Shown here: positions 6,728 to 16,271 of the stretch, one piece after another
Layout of the letters: every line of letters begins with the position of its first letter
Numbering within the stretch: position 1 is the first letter of the stretch
Source of the DNA: Marinobacterium halophilum
GTDB lineage: Bacteria; Pseudomonadota; Gammaproteobacteria; Pseudomonadales; Balneatricaceae
Length of the DNA stretch: 64,000 bases
Reading direction: 5' to 3'
Assembly (NCBI RefSeq): GCF_003014615.1
Contig: NZ_PYGI01000001.1
Span: 186,001-250,000, forward strand
The notes under the pieces: model-generated
What the model was told of the DNA's origin: nothing
The model's input: the letters and a program-made list of their open reading frames with translations, nothing else
The model's database searches: none
Translations under genes and position numbers: made by a program

Positions 6728-8818
6728 TCAGACTTTGAAACGTCCCAGCTGCTGGTCCAGTCGTGCGGCGCTGTCAGACACTTCCTGGCCCAGTAATGTC
6801 ACCTGGGTGGCGGCCTCGGCAAGGGTGTCGGCGGCATCGCCAATGCTGGTGATGTTGCGGTTAATCTCTTCGTTCACCATGCTCTGCTCTTCGGCAGCGG
6901 TGGCTACCTGGGTTGTGTTCTCAGAGATAGAGGTAATACGGTTGGAGACGCCTTCCAGCCGTTCGTAGCTGTTGCGGCTTTCTTCGACTGTCTGGCTGGC
7001 GCGGCTGCGGCATTGCTGCATTTGCTCGACGCTGCCGTCCACATCACGCTTGAGCGCAGAGATCAAATTGTCGATCTCGCCGGTGGCGTCCTGGGTGCGG
7101 CTGGCAAGGCCGCGAACTTCGTCGGCGACGACGGCAAAGCCACGGCCCTGATCGCCTGCCCGGGCAGCCTCGATGGCGGCGTTAAGGGCTAACAGGTTGG
7201 TCTGTTCCGCGATGCCGCGAATGGTTTCGATGATCGAGTAGATCTCGTCGCTGCGCTTGGCCACGCTACCAATACTGTCGGACGCGTCATTCAGTGCGCT
7301 GGACATGCTGTCGATTTCGTCGACGGTGGCACGTAATGTCTTGCGGGTGTCACCAATCTCGGTATCGGCACTATGCACGTCTTGTGCTGTTTGACCGGCG
7401 AGGTTAGCGACTTCAGTCGCCGTTGATGTCATCTCATTAGTAGCGGCGGCGACCCCTTGCAGCTGTTTCTGCTGATCTTCAGTCGAGGCGCGTGTTTGCT
7501 GTGCCGTGGTGGCCAGGTTGGTTGCGCTCTGCTGTAGCTGACCGGAGAGTACGATCAGTTCCTGAATCAGTGCGCGGATTTTGCGCGCAAAGCTGTTGAA
7601 ACCATCGGCAACCGCGTTCAGTTCTGCATGATTGGAAGGTTCCAGTTCGTGTGTCAGATCGCCTTCGGCACCGCCCAATGCCTGCATGCGTTGGCCCAGT
7701 TGTGCCAGCGGCTTGGTAATACTGGAAATGAACAGGTTTACGGCCACCAGCGTTACCAAAAGGATACCTGAGGCAATCATCAGCAGGTTCCGTGTGGTGC
7801 TTTCGCGATTGCTCTGCATGGAGGCTTCCAGTTCGTTCAGTTCGGCAAAGGCCACGCTGCGTGGCACTTCAACCACAATGCGCCAGCGGGCATCGGCAAT
7901 CTCCATTGGTTGTTCAAACAAGATGTTATCTGATGTGTCGGACTGTGCCTTCAATTCCTTGAGCAGCCGAGGGGCGGCAGTACTGACGGGCTGACCTGCA
8001 CTGCCTGGGTAGCGGCTGGAGGCGATGATCTGATTGTTCGTGCTCAACAGGGTGATACCGGCCTCACCCTTGTACAGGGTGCGGGACAGTTCTTCGGCCA
8101 GCTGCTGCAGGGCAGGCAGGTTGACATCGGTGCCGGCAACGCCAATAAAGCGACCGGCATGCATGATGGGAACCGTCAATGAGGTCATCAGAATGGAATT
8201 GCCTGCAGATATTTCGTACAGGTAAGGTTCCAGCATACAGTTACGTTTGGTGTCACGCGGGCAGAGGTACCATTCAGACTTGCGGGTACCATTGGCGTTG
8301 AGGGTGGTGTCGTACTTGCTGGACGGGTCTTCAGTCGGGTAGAAAGTGATGTCGCTGCCTTCGCGAACCCAATACAGATCCAGCGTGCCTTCATTCGAGC
8401 TGTGTTGCAGGTCACCCTTGAACAGACTGTCGAACATGTCGTAACCGTTGGGCTCGAACTGGGCATACATGGAATTGACGTTGTTGTTGGATTCAAGCTG
8501 TGCTCGAACCAGATCGCGGGCCGACTGGCGCGAAATCATCTGATCAGTATTGGCTGTGGAGCCCATGAATGTTGCCAGCGCTAAAACGGAGTCGAAGCCG
8601 CTCTGCAGGCGTTGGCGGATATCCACTTCAATCTGGTCGGCGGTCAGGTGTAATTGCTCTTTGACGCTGCGCTGGATGATATCTGTAGTGTCTTCGACAG
8701 CCGTATCGATAGATGTTTGGTAGGAGCTTAGTGCCAGGTAAATCACGACGCCGAGGGACAATAAAATGGCGCAAGCCGATCCCGCGAGTAGTTTGAAACG
8801 TATGGAGAGGTTAGTCAT
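6728..8818 (-). CDS. Methyl-accepting chemotaxis protein with Cache sensor
   Basis: This 696-residue inner-membrane receptor has a first membrane helix at about 9-31, a large periplasmic double-Cache-type region to about 345, a second helix at about 346-368, HAMP from about 369 to 425, and a cytoplasmic signalling domain. The hairpin tip [20 protein letters not shown] (about 536-555) is the CheA/CheW contact region. The sensor part contains [20 protein letters not shown] and [10 protein letters not shown], typical of dCache ligand pockets for amino acids or small organics; the ligand is unknown. It is a lone gene with no che genes nearby, as is usual for receptors dispersed in the genome. Confidence 0.92.
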   Translation of the reverse strand: MTNLSIRFKLLAGSACAILLSLGVVIYLALSSYQTSIDTAVEDTTDIIQRSVKEQLHLTADQIEVDIRQRLQSGFDSVLALATFMGSTANTDQMISRQSARDLVRAQLESNNNVNSMYAQFEPNGYDMFDSLFKGDLQHSSNEGTLDLYWVREGSDITFYPTEDPSSKYDTTLNANGTRKSEWYLCPRDTKRNCMLEPYLYEISAGNSILMTSLTVPIMHAGRFIGVAGTDVNLPALQQLAEELSRTLYKGEAGITLLSTNNQIIASSRYPGSAGQPVSTAAPRLLKELKAQSDTSDNILFEQPMEIADARWRIVVEVPRSVAFAELNELEASMQSNRESTTRNLLMIASGILLVTLVAVNLFISSITKPLAQLGQRMQALGGAEGDLTHELEPSNHAELNAVADGFNSFARKIRALIQELIVLSGQLQQSATNLATTAQQTRASTEDQQKQLQGVAAATNEMTSTATEVANLAGQTAQDVHSADTEIGDTRKTLRATVDEIDSMSSALNDASDSIGSVAKRSDEIYSIIETIRGIAEQTNLLALNAAIEAARAGDQGRGFAVVADEVRGLASRTQDATGEIDNLISALKRDVDGSVEQMQQCRSRASQTVEESRNSYERLEGVSNRITSISENTTQVATAAEEQSMVNEEINRNITSIGDAADTLAEAATQVTLLGQEVSDSAARLDQQLGRFKV

Positions 8819-8896
8819 CGTCCGTGCCTTGATATGTAATCAGCGGAGGAGATGGGTCGTGCATTCCGGCGCGACTGTTATCTCGAGAGGTCTTAG

Positions 8897-8924
8897 GCAT
8901 GCATCAGCTCCTGTGATGGCATGC
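8897..8924. promoter_or_regulatory. Interrupted palindrome upstream of the chemoreceptor gene
   Basis: GCATGCATCA (8897-8906) and TGATGGCATGC (8914-8924) are complementary except for one extra base. It lies 80-105 bases upstream of the chemoreceptor start and could be an operator or a leader hairpin. Confidence 0.3.
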
Positions 8925-8988
8925 ATGAATCTATGTATAGGTAACGAGAGGGGAGTTGTCGAGAGTGATTATACTGGCAAAAGGTGAA

Positions 8989-9009
8989 ACGGGGATGACA
9001 AATCCCCGT
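8989..9009 (-). terminator. Stem-loop at the end of the min operon
   Basis: ACGGGGAT (8989-8996) and ATCCCCGT (9002-9009) form an 8-bp perfect stem with a 5-base loop, 13 bases past the minE stop. The T content after it is modest on both strands. Confidence 0.55.
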
Positions 9010-9021
9010 TCAATGTTACTT

Positions 9022-9270
9022 TTATCCCTTTTCGGGCAAGGTAACGTTTAGTTCGAGAATGGAGCAGTCTTCATCCAGGTTGATCTGGATGTCTTCGGTT
9101 GAAACGTCAACATATTTGGCGATTACTGCCAGTATTTCCTGCTGCATTTGCGGCAGGTAATCAGGCTGAGTACGCTGGTTGCGCTCGTAGGCAACGAGGA
9201 CTTGCAGACGTTCTTTGGCGACGCTGGCGGATGTCTGTTTGTTCGATCGAAAATAGTTCAGAATGCCCAT
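9022..9270 (-). CDS. minE: Cell division topological specificity factor MinE
   Basis: The protein has 82 residues (E. coli 88). It starts [20 protein letters not shown], the membrane-targeting and MinD-contacting region, then a helix (residues about 20-38) and the topological-specificity domain. MinE stimulates the MinD ATPase and drives pole-to-pole oscillation so that division occurs at mid-cell. Its ATG overlaps the minD stop codon by one base (TAATG), implying translational coupling. Gene order minC-minD-minE on the minus strand is the standard one. Confidence 0.95.
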   Translation of the reverse strand: MGILNYFRSNKQTSASVAKERLQVLVAYERNQRTQPDYLPQMQQEILAVIAKYVDVSTEDIQINLDEDCSILELNVTLPEKG

Positions 9271-10082
9271 TAGCCCTTCCGTCCAAATACCCGGCTGAGG
9301 AAACCTTTGCGTTCCACGTTGAGGAAGCGATGTTCGCGGTCTTCGCCGAGAAAGCGTGCAATGGCATCATCGTAGGCTTTGCCGGCATCGCTGTCGGCGT
9401 CCAGAATGACAGGAACGCCCTGGTTTGATGCCTTGAGTACCGCTTCTGACTCTGGCACGACACCCAGCAGCGGGATAGCCAGGATCTCTTTGACGTCTTC
9501 GACGCTGAGCATTTCGCCGGCATCAACCCGTGCAGGATTGTAGCGGGTCAGCAGCAGATGTTCCTTAACGGTGCCGCCCTGTTCGGCTTTGCGAGACTTG
9601 CTCTGCAATACGCCGAGAATGCGGTCCGAGTCACGTACGGAGCTTACTTCCGGGTTGGTCACAACAATGGCGGTATCGGCAAAGTAGAGTGCCAGCTGTG
9701 CACCTTTCTCAATACCGGCAGGGGAGTCGCAGACAATGTAGTCGAAGCTTTCAGCCAGTTCGTTGAGAACGGTTTCAACGCCTTCAACACTCAGTGCATC
9801 CTTGTCGCGGGTTTGGGAGGCCGGCAGGATGTAAAGGTTCTCGGTACGCTTGTCGCGGATCAACGCCTGGTTGAGCGTAGCTTCCTTGTTGATGACGTTG
9901 ACAAAGTCGTAGACCACGCGGCGTTCGCAGCCCATGATCAAATCGAGGTTGCGCAGGCCTACGTCGAAGTCGATTAGAACGGTTTTAAAGCCCTTAAGGG
10001 CCAGACCAGTACCGATCGCGGCGCTGCTGGTGGTTTTGCCAACGCCCCCTTTACCGGATGTGACAACGATTATTTCAGCCAT
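9270..10082 (-). CDS. minD: Septum site-determining ATPase MinD
   Basis: This 270-residue ParA-like ATPase has the deviant Walker A motif [10 protein letters not shown] (residues 9-18) and the switch region [17 protein letters not shown]. The C-terminus ends in basic and hydrophobic residues ([12 protein letters not shown]), the membrane-targeting helix. ATP-bound MinD dimerises on the inner membrane, recruits MinC as division inhibitor and is released by MinE. It is 33 bases downstream of minC and overlaps minE by one base. Confidence 0.96.
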   Translation of the reverse strand: MAEIIVVTSGKGGVGKTTSSAAIGTGLALKGFKTVLIDFDVGLRNLDLIMGCERRVVYDFVNVINKEATLNQALIRDKRTENLYILPASQTRDKDALSVEGVETVLNELAESFDYIVCDSPAGIEKGAQLALYFADTAIVVTNPEVSSVRDSDRILGVLQSKSRKAEQGGTVKEHLLLTRYNPARVDAGEMLSVEDVKEILAIPLLGVVPESEAVLKASNQGVPVILDADSDAGKAYDDAIARFLGEDREHRFLNVERKGFLSRVFGRKG

Positions 10083-10115
10083 GCATCTGTATCCATCAAT
10101 CTGGGAAGCGGTTAA

Positions 10116-10865
10116 TTAAAGTGGAACTGTATCCAGTCGAGAGCCGCGGAGCAATGCCTGAATGGGCTGTTGCCAGCATTCGGCGTGCAGATCTTCGCTG
10201 GTTTTGAAATAGCCGGCGATGGAAATCAGCTCGGCTTCCATGCTTTGGCAAAAAATGCGGGCGTCAGTATTGCCATCGACACCGGCCATGGCGCGTCCAC
10301 GCAAGGGGCCATACACATGGATATTACCGTCAGCGATCACTTCTGCACCGGCGCTGACGGCGGCCAGAATAATAAGGTCAGAGCCACGTGCGTAGACCTG
10401 CTGGCCTGAACGTACCGGTGTGGTAATGACCTTGGTCGCCGCAGCGGGTGCTGGCTGTTCCGGTTCCGGTGTGACGGGTGTGGCTTCTGCAGGGGCGCTT
10501 TTGGGCGCACGGCGCTGGTGGCTGAAATCAGCCAGATGCAGCGTTTCGCAGAGGGCAACGGAGGTATCGGGATCGGCTTTTAGGCCAACAGGAACCAGTG
10601 ACAGCTTACGACACAGGCTCAATAGTTGGTTGAGCGTGTCGGTGTCAGGTGTGCTTTCCAGCTGCTGCAAGTTGACGATGACTGGCATGTTACTGAACAA
10701 CATAGGAACTTTGGCAGCATGTGCAGCCAGTTGAGGAGCCAGCAAGTCGGGGTCGCTGGCGGTCAGAATCAGTTCGTTGAGCGAGGCTCGTGTACTTTTG
10801 AACTGAAAACAGAGGGCGTTAGGATCCTGATTCTCGGCTTGGGCCATGGCGATTGTCTTGCTCAC
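10116..10865 (-). CDS. minC: Septum site-determining protein MinC
   Basis: The 249-residue FtsZ polymerisation inhibitor has an N-terminal FtsZ-binding domain (about 1-115), a proline/alanine-rich linker (about 125-145, PVTPEPEQPAPAAA) and a C-terminal beta-helix domain that dimerises and binds MinD (GQQVYARGSDLIILAAVSAG, GNIHVYGPLRGRAMAG). It heads the min operon. The 159-base gap to the divergent glutaredoxin-like gene must hold both promoters. Confidence 0.94.
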   Translation of the reverse strand: MSKTIAMAQAENQDPNALCFQFKSTRASLNELILTASDPDLLAPQLAAHAAKVPMLFSNMPVIVNLQQLESTPDTDTLNQLLSLCRKLSLVPVGLKADPDTSVALCETLHLADFSHQRRAPKSAPAEATPVTPEPEQPAPAAATKVITTPVRSGQQVYARGSDLIILAAVSAGAEVIADGNIHVYGPLRGRAMAGVDGNTDARIFCQSMEAELISIAGYFKTSEDLHAECWQQPIQALLRGSRLDTVPL

Positions 10866-11024
10866 AGAGATGTCGTTGAGAAGGAACGTGTCACGGGTCT
10901 TAATAAGGTAACCATATCATGTAACCACTTATGGCCGACAGGTATCATATTGGGTCGCTCAGTTTTTTGATCCTGGTCATTGTAGTACACTGCGCCATCA
11001 TTCTTGAACGGGAGCTGAAGTCAC

Positions 11025-11396
11025 ATGAAAGCTGTTCGCTGGGTCTTGGGCCTGATTGTTATGGGTCTGCATTATTTGACACTGCCGCGTCGCGGAAAGC
11101 GTTCCCCGCAGGAGCAGCAGCAAGTTGAGTCGGCGCTGGCCGACTACAAGCTCTATCAGCTGCCGACCTGTCCTTTTTGCGTCAAGGTGCGCCGTGCGAT
11201 GCGCCGCTTGAACTTGCCCATTGAGCTGCGTGATGTGCGTGCCGACGGTCGTCATCGTCAGGATCTTACCAATGACGGTGGCAAAATGAAGGTGCCATGT
11301 CTGCGTATCGACCATGCGGATGGTCACAGCGAATGGATGTACGAGTCCAGTGAGATAGTTGCCTATCTCGAGCGCCGTTTTCCATTGCAGAAATAA
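11025..11396 (+). CDS. Glutaredoxin-like protein with N-terminal hydrophobic segment
   Basis: The 123-residue protein has a short hydrophobic N-terminus (residues about 5-20, VLGLIVMGLHYLTL), then a thioredoxin-fold domain with the redox motif CPFC (about residues 48-51, LYQLPTCPFCVKVRRAMRRL). VPCLRI supplies the conserved cis-proline, and the end is ESSEIVAYLERRF. These features fit a monodomain glutaredoxin/GST-N-type oxidoreductase attached to or exported into the membrane. It is divergent from minC and not clearly in an operon. The redox partner is unknown. Confidence 0.8.
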   Translation: MKAVRWVLGLIVMGLHYLTLPRRGKRSPQEQQQVESALADYKLYQLPTCPFCVKVRRAMRRLNLPIELRDVRADGRHRQDLTNDGGKMKVPCLRIDHADGHSEWMYESSEIVAYLERRFPLQK

Positions 11397-11496
11397 TTCG
11401 TCATATCTCTTAAAGTCATAATAAAAATATTTTTTATTACTTAAAAAGTGACTATAGTATCCCGGTATCAAGCTGTGCCGTACTGGAGTCACAACG

Positions 11497-12900
11497 ATGG
11501 ATTACCTGCCGCTTTTTTTTGACCTCAAACAACGCCCCGTCCTGATGGTGGGCGGTGGCGATATTGCCCTGCGCAAAGCCCGCTTGCTGACGCGTGCGGG
11601 TGCGCACATTACCGTGGTAGCTCATGCGGTACTGCCGGAGCTGCAGCAGATGCTGGATATGCATCATGGGCAGGTGTTGATCGGTGAATATCATCCAGAA
11701 CTGATCGACGGCAAGGTGCTGGTGCTGGCGGCAACCGATGATGATGGCCTCAATGAACGGGTCCATTATGATGCGGTGGCGTGCAATGTTCCGGTCAATG
11801 TAGTTGATAATCCCAAGCTCTGTACGTTCGTATTTCCGGCGATTGTAGACCGTTCACCCATCGTGATCGGGATCAGCTCGGGCGGTCAGTCGCCGGTATT
11901 GGCCCGGTTGCTGCGAGCCAAGCTGGAAACCTGGATTCCGACCGGGTATAGCCGTCTTGGTCAGTTGGTCGGCCGTCTGCGTGACAAGGTCAAGGCGCGC
12001 TTTGATACGGTCAATGAGCGGCGCGTGTTCTGGGAGTCGGTACTGCAGGGGCAGGTCGCGGAGCGGGTTTTTGCGGGTCAGGAGGCCGAGGCCGAAGCCT
12101 TGCTGGAAGAGCAGATTAAAATCGGCAATGCATCACACCAGGTCGGTGAGGTTTATCTCGTGGGTGCCGGTCCCGGTGATCCCGAGTTGTTGACCTTCAA
12201 GGCACTCAGGCTGATGCAGCAGGCGGACGTTGTGCTGTATGACCGCCTGGTCTCTCCGGACGTGCTTGATCTGTGCCGTCGTGATGCGGATTTGATTTTT
12301 GTGGGCAAGCAGCGTGATAACCATGCGGTGCCCCAGGAAGGTATCAACCAGCTGTTGATTGACCATGCCCTAATGGGCAAGCGGGTTGTGCGCCTGAAGG
12401 GGGGCGATCCGTTTATCTTCGGGCGTGGTGGTGAAGAGTTGGCCGAGCTGAAGAAGGCCGGTATTCCGTTTCAGGTGGTGCCGGGCATTACGGCTGCCAG
12501 CGCCTGCTCCAGCTATGCCGGTATTCCGTTGACTCATCGTGATTATGCCCAGTCGGTGAAGTTCGTTACTGGGCAGCTGAAAAACCGTACTACCGAGCTC
12601 AATTATGCCGAACTGATACAGCCCAATCAGACGATCGTGTTCTATATGGGGCTGCACACGCTGGATTTGTTGTGTGCCGGGCTGGTTGCCCATGGCAAGC
12701 CGGCCGATACACCGGCAGCGATCGTGTCCCGAGGCACGTCCAGAGATCAACAGGTATTGGTCGGAACGTTGGCTACGCTGGCGCAGCAGCAGGCCGAGGC
12801 GCAGTTGCCTGCGCCGGCCTTGGTCATTGTAGGTGAGGTAGTCGAGCTGCAATCGCAGCTGTCCTGGTTTGGCGAGGAACGCTCACCCGTCAGTACTTGA
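11497..12900 (+). CDS. cysG: Siroheme synthase CysG (trifunctional)
   Basis: At 467 residues it has full CysG length (E. coli 457). The N-terminal half is the NAD-dependent precorrin-2 dehydrogenase/ferrochelatase ([13 protein letters not shown] near residue 14; [13 protein letters not shown]). The C-terminal half is the SAM-dependent uroporphyrinogen-III methyltransferase ([12 protein letters not shown] near residue 222; [36 protein letters not shown]). Together they make siroheme from uroporphyrinogen III for sulfite and nitrite reductases. The gene stands alone; the 100 bases upstream contain an AT-rich promoter-like stretch (TATAGTAT near 11454). Confidence 0.95.
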   Translation: MDYLPLFFDLKQRPVLMVGGGDIALRKARLLTRAGAHITVVAHAVLPELQQMLDMHHGQVLIGEYHPELIDGKVLVLAATDDDGLNERVHYDAVACNVPVNVVDNPKLCTFVFPAIVDRSPIVIGISSGGQSPVLARLLRAKLETWIPTGYSRLGQLVGRLRDKVKARFDTVNERRVFWESVLQGQVAERVFAGQEAEAEALLEEQIKIGNASHQVGEVYLVGAGPGDPELLTFKALRLMQQADVVLYDRLVSPDVLDLCRRDADLIFVGKQRDNHAVPQEGINQLLIDHALMGKRVVRLKGGDPFIFGRGGEELAELKKAGIPFQVVPGITAASACSSYAGIPLTHRDYAQSVKFVTGQLKNRTTELNYAELIQPNQTIVFYMGLHTLDLLCAGLVAHGKPADTPAAIVSRGTSRDQQVLVGTLATLAQQQAEAQLPAPALVIVGEVVELQSQLSWFGEERSPVST

Positions 12901-12917
12901 CCGGTGAGCGGGGCAGG

Positions 12918-14159
12918 TCAGTGCAGCGCCTGCCCGACCAGATAACTGCCGGCAAAGCCGCAACTGTATGCAACCAGGATAACTCCCGAATAGCGCATGA
13001 AGCTGATGAAGGTGATCGCTTCCACCTTGCTCATGGCGACAATGCCAGCGGCAGAGCCGATCACCAGCAGCGACCCTCCGACACCCACGGCATAGGTCAA
13101 CGTCAACCAGTTGGCGGCATCCATATCGATGTCCGACTTCAACAGTGCAGCGGTCAGCGGTACGTTGTCTACCAGCGACGAGAGCAGTCCCATCACAAAG
13201 TTGGCACCGGTTGTGGGCAACAGTTCATAGACCTTCACCAGTGAATCCAGTACGCCGATCTCTTTCATCATGCCGACCAGCAGCAATATACCCAGGAAGA
13301 ACAGCAGGGTATCGAACTCGATGACGCGGATGTAGTCGAGCAGGCTTTCACGTTCATCATCCCGGTAGCACAGGCGTCCGATCAGGAACATGATTGACAG
13401 CCCGAACAGGAAGGTCAGCAGGGGCGGTACGGAGGCGATGACGTTGAGGATGATGGTCGAGATGATGGTCAGCAGGAAGATGAACGCAATCATCATGCCG
13501 ACCTTGTCATCGCGGCGCGGACTGGGGCTGATGACCACTTCGCCGCTGAGCTTTAACGACATCAATCCGGCCAGCAGCATGACGCTGGCCAGTGCCGGTA
13601 GGCTGAGCCAGAGTAGATCATCGATGGCCACTTTCTGCTGCATGAAAATCATCAGCGTGGTTACATCACCGGTAATCAGCGCGACCCCGCCCGAGTTCAC
13701 CGCAAATACCACCATGACCGCAAAGCGGACCGTTTTCTTGGCATCCAATTTCAGCGACAGGACCAGGGCAATGGAGATGAGTGTGGCGGTGATATTGTCG
13801 GAGAGCGAGGAGAAAAAGAAGGCAAAACCCGCGACCAGGAACATCAATTTACGTTCGCTGAGCCGTTTTGGCAGGACTTTGTAGATAAGTGTTTCGATCA
13901 GGCCCTGGTGGTTAAGAAAGGCTACGAAGGTCATGGCAGCCATCAGAAAGAGCCAGAGGCTGGCTATTTCGAGAATGTTTTCGTCCAGTTTTTCCTGAAT
14001 CAGGTGGCTATCGGCACCGTGTGGCGGGAATAAAAAGAGCAGTAACCAGGCAAGTGTGCCGAGAAAAAGTGTCGTTTTCGCCTTGTTGATGTGTACCACA
14101 TCTTCCAGCACGATCATCAGGAAGGCGAGGCCTGCGATCGCTAATAATAGTGTTTGCAT
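12918..14159 (-). CDS. nhaD: NhaD-type sodium/proton antiporter
   Basis: This 413-residue inner-membrane protein has about 11-12 hydrophobic segments and the NhaD/ion-transporter-superfamily blocks SSLSDNITATLISIALV (about residues 115-131) and SLVDNVPLTAALL near residue 315, which hold the conserved aspartates. NhaD exchanges Na+ or Li+ for H+ and is typical of marine and halophilic bacteria. It is tail-to-tail with cysG with 17 bases between them. A GGGCAGG...CCTGCCC stem (12911-12935) covers that junction and may serve both genes. Confidence 0.88.
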   Translation of the reverse strand: MQTLLLAIAGLAFLMIVLEDVVHINKAKTTLFLGTLAWLLLFLFPPHGADSHLIQEKLDENILEIASLWLFLMAAMTFVAFLNHQGLIETLIYKVLPKRLSERKLMFLVAGFAFFFSSLSDNITATLISIALVLSLKLDAKKTVRFAVMVVFAVNSGGVALITGDVTTLMIFMQQKVAIDDLLWLSLPALASVMLLAGLMSLKLSGEVVISPSPRRDDKVGMMIAFIFLLTIISTIILNVIASVPPLLTFLFGLSIMFLIGRLCYRDDERESLLDYIRVIEFDTLLFFLGILLLVGMMKEIGVLDSLVKVYELLPTTGANFVMGLLSSLVDNVPLTAALLKSDIDMDAANWLTLTYAVGVGGSLLVIGSAAGIVAMSKVEAITFISFMRYSGVILVAYSCGFAGSYLVGQALH

Positions 14160-14233
14160 CGGCTTTACCGAGCCCCCAGAATTGTTTGAAAGCGCGATTT
14201 TACGCCTCTGCCGAGTGCGGCAACAGGGGCAGA

Positions 14234-14536
14234 ATGCAAGTTGGTGCCAAAGCAGTGAAAAAAGACTGGTCGGTTTATATCCTTAAATGCAGTGATGGCA
14301 GTTTGTATACCGGTGTAACCACGGATACCGCCCGTCGTCTGGCGGAGCATAATGGTGATCATCCGGGGCGTGGTGCGCGTTATACCCGTGCGCGCCGGCC
14401 GGTTCAGCTTGTATGGCAAGAGGCGGGCCATGATCGGGGCTCGGCGCTCAGGCGCGAGTATGCCGTGAAGCGGCTGCGTCGCAGTCAAAAAGAACAGTTG
14501 CTTGCGGCTATGGTGTCTTCATTGGCAGACATGTAG
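14234..14536 (+). CDS. GIY-YIG nuclease superfamily protein (YhbQ-like)
   Basis: A single GIY-YIG domain is visible: VYILKCSDGSLYTGVTTD (residues 14-31) matches the GIY and YIG strands. The arginine RRLAEHN and the downstream ALRREYAVKRL segment with its conserved glutamate match the catalytic core of the UPF0213/YhbQ group. Length is 100 residues from the ATG at 14234; GTG at 14255 is a possible later start. Members are small nucleases of uncertain role in DNA repair or uptake. It is divergent from nhaD. Confidence 0.85.
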   Translation: MQVGAKAVKKDWSVYILKCSDGSLYTGVTTDTARRLAEHNGDHPGRGARYTRARRPVQLVWQEAGHDRGSALRREYAVKRLRRSQKEQLLAAMVSSLADM

Positions 14537-14584
14537 GTGTTACTATTGTGAAACACTTATTTCATTTTCAGGTTTTGATGCGGT

Positions 14585-14881
14585 ATGTTCAAAATCAACA
14601 AGCTAAAACTGTTCCCGACCAATAGCCACCCACAAGGCCGTGGCGTATTGCCATGGTATGAATGTGTGGGGCAGAAAGTGTTTCGCAGTTACGGCCATCC
14701 GGAGGGAGCCTCCACAGAGGCTGAATTCCTGGTGCAGGCGGATCGACTGATCCCGCTGTTGCAGCGAGATGCGGAGTTGCCGGGTGCGCCCTGGTTTATA
14801 CGGCGCGAAGACCGGTTCTATCCGGGCTATGGCCACCCGCAAGGGGGTGGCCGGCTACCCTGGTTTGAAATCAGGCACTGA
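14585..14881 (+). CDS. Hypothetical protein with repeated HPxG/LPW motifs
   Basis: This 98-residue protein is not recognised. It contains the motif HPQGRGVLPWYE near residue 15 and HPQGGGRLPWFE near residue 84, plus a middle YGHPEG and APWFIRRE. Two similar units, each containing HPxG followed by LPW, therefore frame a helical middle. The product is rich in aromatic residues and arginine, with no signal peptide or membrane helix. It lies 48 bases after the GIY-YIG gene and is convergent with purT, so it may be co-transcribed with the nuclease gene. Confidence 0.65.
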   Translation: MFKINKLKLFPTNSHPQGRGVLPWYECVGQKVFRSYGHPEGASTEAEFLVQADRLIPLLQRDAELPGAPWFIRREDRFYPGYGHPQGGGRLPWFEIRH

Positions 14882-14896
14882 TCAGGACTCGATTGA

Positions 14897-16078
14897 TCAG
14901 AACTCTACACGAACCGTTTGTGCACACAGGCGGGCCTTTTCACGCGCAGTGTCGATATCATCAGCTCGGGCAAGCGCGACGCCCATGCGTCGGCGGCCAT
15001 GAATTTCCGGTTTGCCGAACAGGCGCAGGTCCGTGTCCGGCACGGCCAGGGCCGCCTGTAGGTGGGCAAAGCAGGTTTGGCGCGATTCACCGGTTGGCAG
15101 CACAACGGCGGATGCGGACGGGCCGTGTTGACGGATCAGCGGGATAGGCAGATTCAGTATGGCGCGGGCGTGCAGGGCAAATTCTGACAGATCCTGTGAA
15201 ATCAGCGTGACCATGCCGGTGTCGTGTGGGCGCGGTGATACTTCACTGAAGATCACGTCATTGCCGCGGATAAACAGTTCGACGCCGAAGAGCCCGTGTC
15301 CACCCAACGCGGCAGTAACCTTGCTGGCCATCTCCTCTGCCGCCTGACGTGCGGCAGGAGTCATGACCTGAGGTTGCCAGGACTCGCGGTAATCACCCTC
15401 TATCTGAGTATGACCGATCGGTTCACAGAAGCTGGTGCCGCCAATATGGCGTACGGTCAGCAGCGTGATCTCGTAGTCGAATTCAACAAACCCCTCGACG
15501 ATGACGCGTCCGCCACCGGCACGGCCGCCTTCTTGCGCATACTCCCATGCAGCCTCAATCTGATCGACGTCTTTGATCGTGCTCTGGCCTTTACCGGATG
15601 AGCTCATGATCGGTTTGACGACACAGGGCAGGCCGATGGTTTCCACGGCTTGTTTAAAGCTTTCCAGATCACCGGCAAAGCGGTAGGGCGAGGTTTTCAA
15701 GCCCAGTTCTTCGGCGGCCAGGCGACGGATGCCTTCACGGTTCATGGTGAGCTGGGTGGCGCGTGCGTTGGGAATGACGTTGAAGCCTTCCTGTTCCAGC
15801 TCTGCCAGAGTGTCGGTGGCGATCGCTTCGATTTCGGGCACGATATAGTGAGGTTTTTCCTGTTCGATAACGGCCCGCAGGGCATCGCCGTCCAGCATGG
15901 ATATAACGTGAGAGCGATGGGCAACTTGCATTGCCGGTGAATTGGCATAACGGTCGACAACAATGACTTCAACGCCCAGGCGCTGCAGTTCGATTACAAC
16001 TTCTTTGCCAAGTTCGCCGCCGCCGCACATGAGAACGCGGGTCGCCGAAGCGGATAAGGGGGTGCCCAAAGTGGTCAT
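14897..16078 (-). CDS. purT: Formate-dependent phosphoribosylglycinamide formyltransferase PurT
   Basis: The ATP-grasp enzyme uses formate and ATP to formylate GAR in purine synthesis, independent of folate. Conserved segments include [20 protein letters not shown] near the N-terminus, [27 protein letters not shown] (ATP-binding) and [23 protein letters not shown] chose the ATG at 16078 (protein starts MTTLGTPLS) because it aligns with the E. coli start and gives 393 residues (E. coli 392); a further upstream ATG at 16093 is in frame. A TATAAT box lies at 16112-16117 on the minus strand. Confidence 0.95.
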   Translation of the reverse strand: MTTLGTPLSASATRVLMCGGGELGKEVVIELQRLGVEVIVVDRYANSPAMQVAHRSHVISMLDGDALRAVIEQEKPHYIVPEIEAIATDTLAELEQEGFNVIPNARATQLTMNREGIRRLAAEELGLKTSPYRFAGDLESFKQAVETIGLPCVVKPIMSSSGKGQSTIKDVDQIEAAWEYAQEGGRAGGGRVIVEGFVEFDYEITLLTVRHIGGTSFCEPIGHTQIEGDYRESWQPQVMTPAARQAAEEMASKVTAALGGHGLFGVELFIRGNDVIFSEVSPRPHDTGMVTLISQDLSEFALHARAILNLPIPLIRQHGPSASAVVLPTGESRQTCFAHLQAALAVPDTDLRLFGKPEIHGRRRMGVALARADDIDTAREKARLCAQTVRVEF

Positions 16079-16111
16079 GGCCAGACGCTCCAAATTGAAA
16101 AAGATTCACGC

Positions 16112-16117
16112 ATTATA
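16112..16117 (-). promoter_or_regulatory. Predicted -10 element of purT
   Basis: TATAAT on the minus strand, 34 bases upstream of the chosen purT start. No good -35 hexamer is seen at 16-18 bases, so an activator or extended element may be needed. Confidence 0.4.
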
Positions 16118-16157
16118 GGGTGGCGTGGGAGGTAAAGGCTAATGTGCTGGCTATACT

Positions 16158-16255
16158 GGGGAGAATGAGAGGAGTTCTTCGCTCCATACCTTCAGGTATG
16201 GTCTTGATCGGGCTGAGAAGCCCAGTCAGGCTGCCCATTGCGGGCAGCCTTTTTT
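16158..16255 (+). ncRNA. Candidate structured small RNA between purT and deaD
   Basis: On the + strand four hairpins follow one another: GGAG/CTCC (16171-16185), CCATACC-TTCA-GGTATGG (16184-16201, sharing two bases with the first), GGGCT-GAGA-AGCCC (16210-16223) and GGCTGCCC-N5-GGGCAGCC (16229-16249). The last is followed by six T (16250-16255), a canonical terminator. TATACT at 16152-16157 could be the -10 element, but no clear -35 is seen. No open frame of useful size fits. There is no + strand gene upstream for this terminator to serve, since purT and deaD are both on the minus strand. I do not recognise a known family. Confidence 0.5.
16229..16255 (+). terminator. Strong intrinsic terminator
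   Basis: An 8-bp perfect GC-rich stem (16229-16236 with 16242-16249) and a T6 tail on the + strand. On the minus strand no T run follows, although the stem lies just past the deaD stop and may stabilise that transcript. Confidence 0.8.
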
Positions 16256-16271
16256 CTGTGCGTACTACTGA

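Noticed and set aside
6961..8500. Long open frames on the strand opposite the chemoreceptor gene
   Set aside because: They overlap a well-recognised receptor gene, lack ribosome binding sites and encode no known motif; they are shadows of GC-rich coding sequence.
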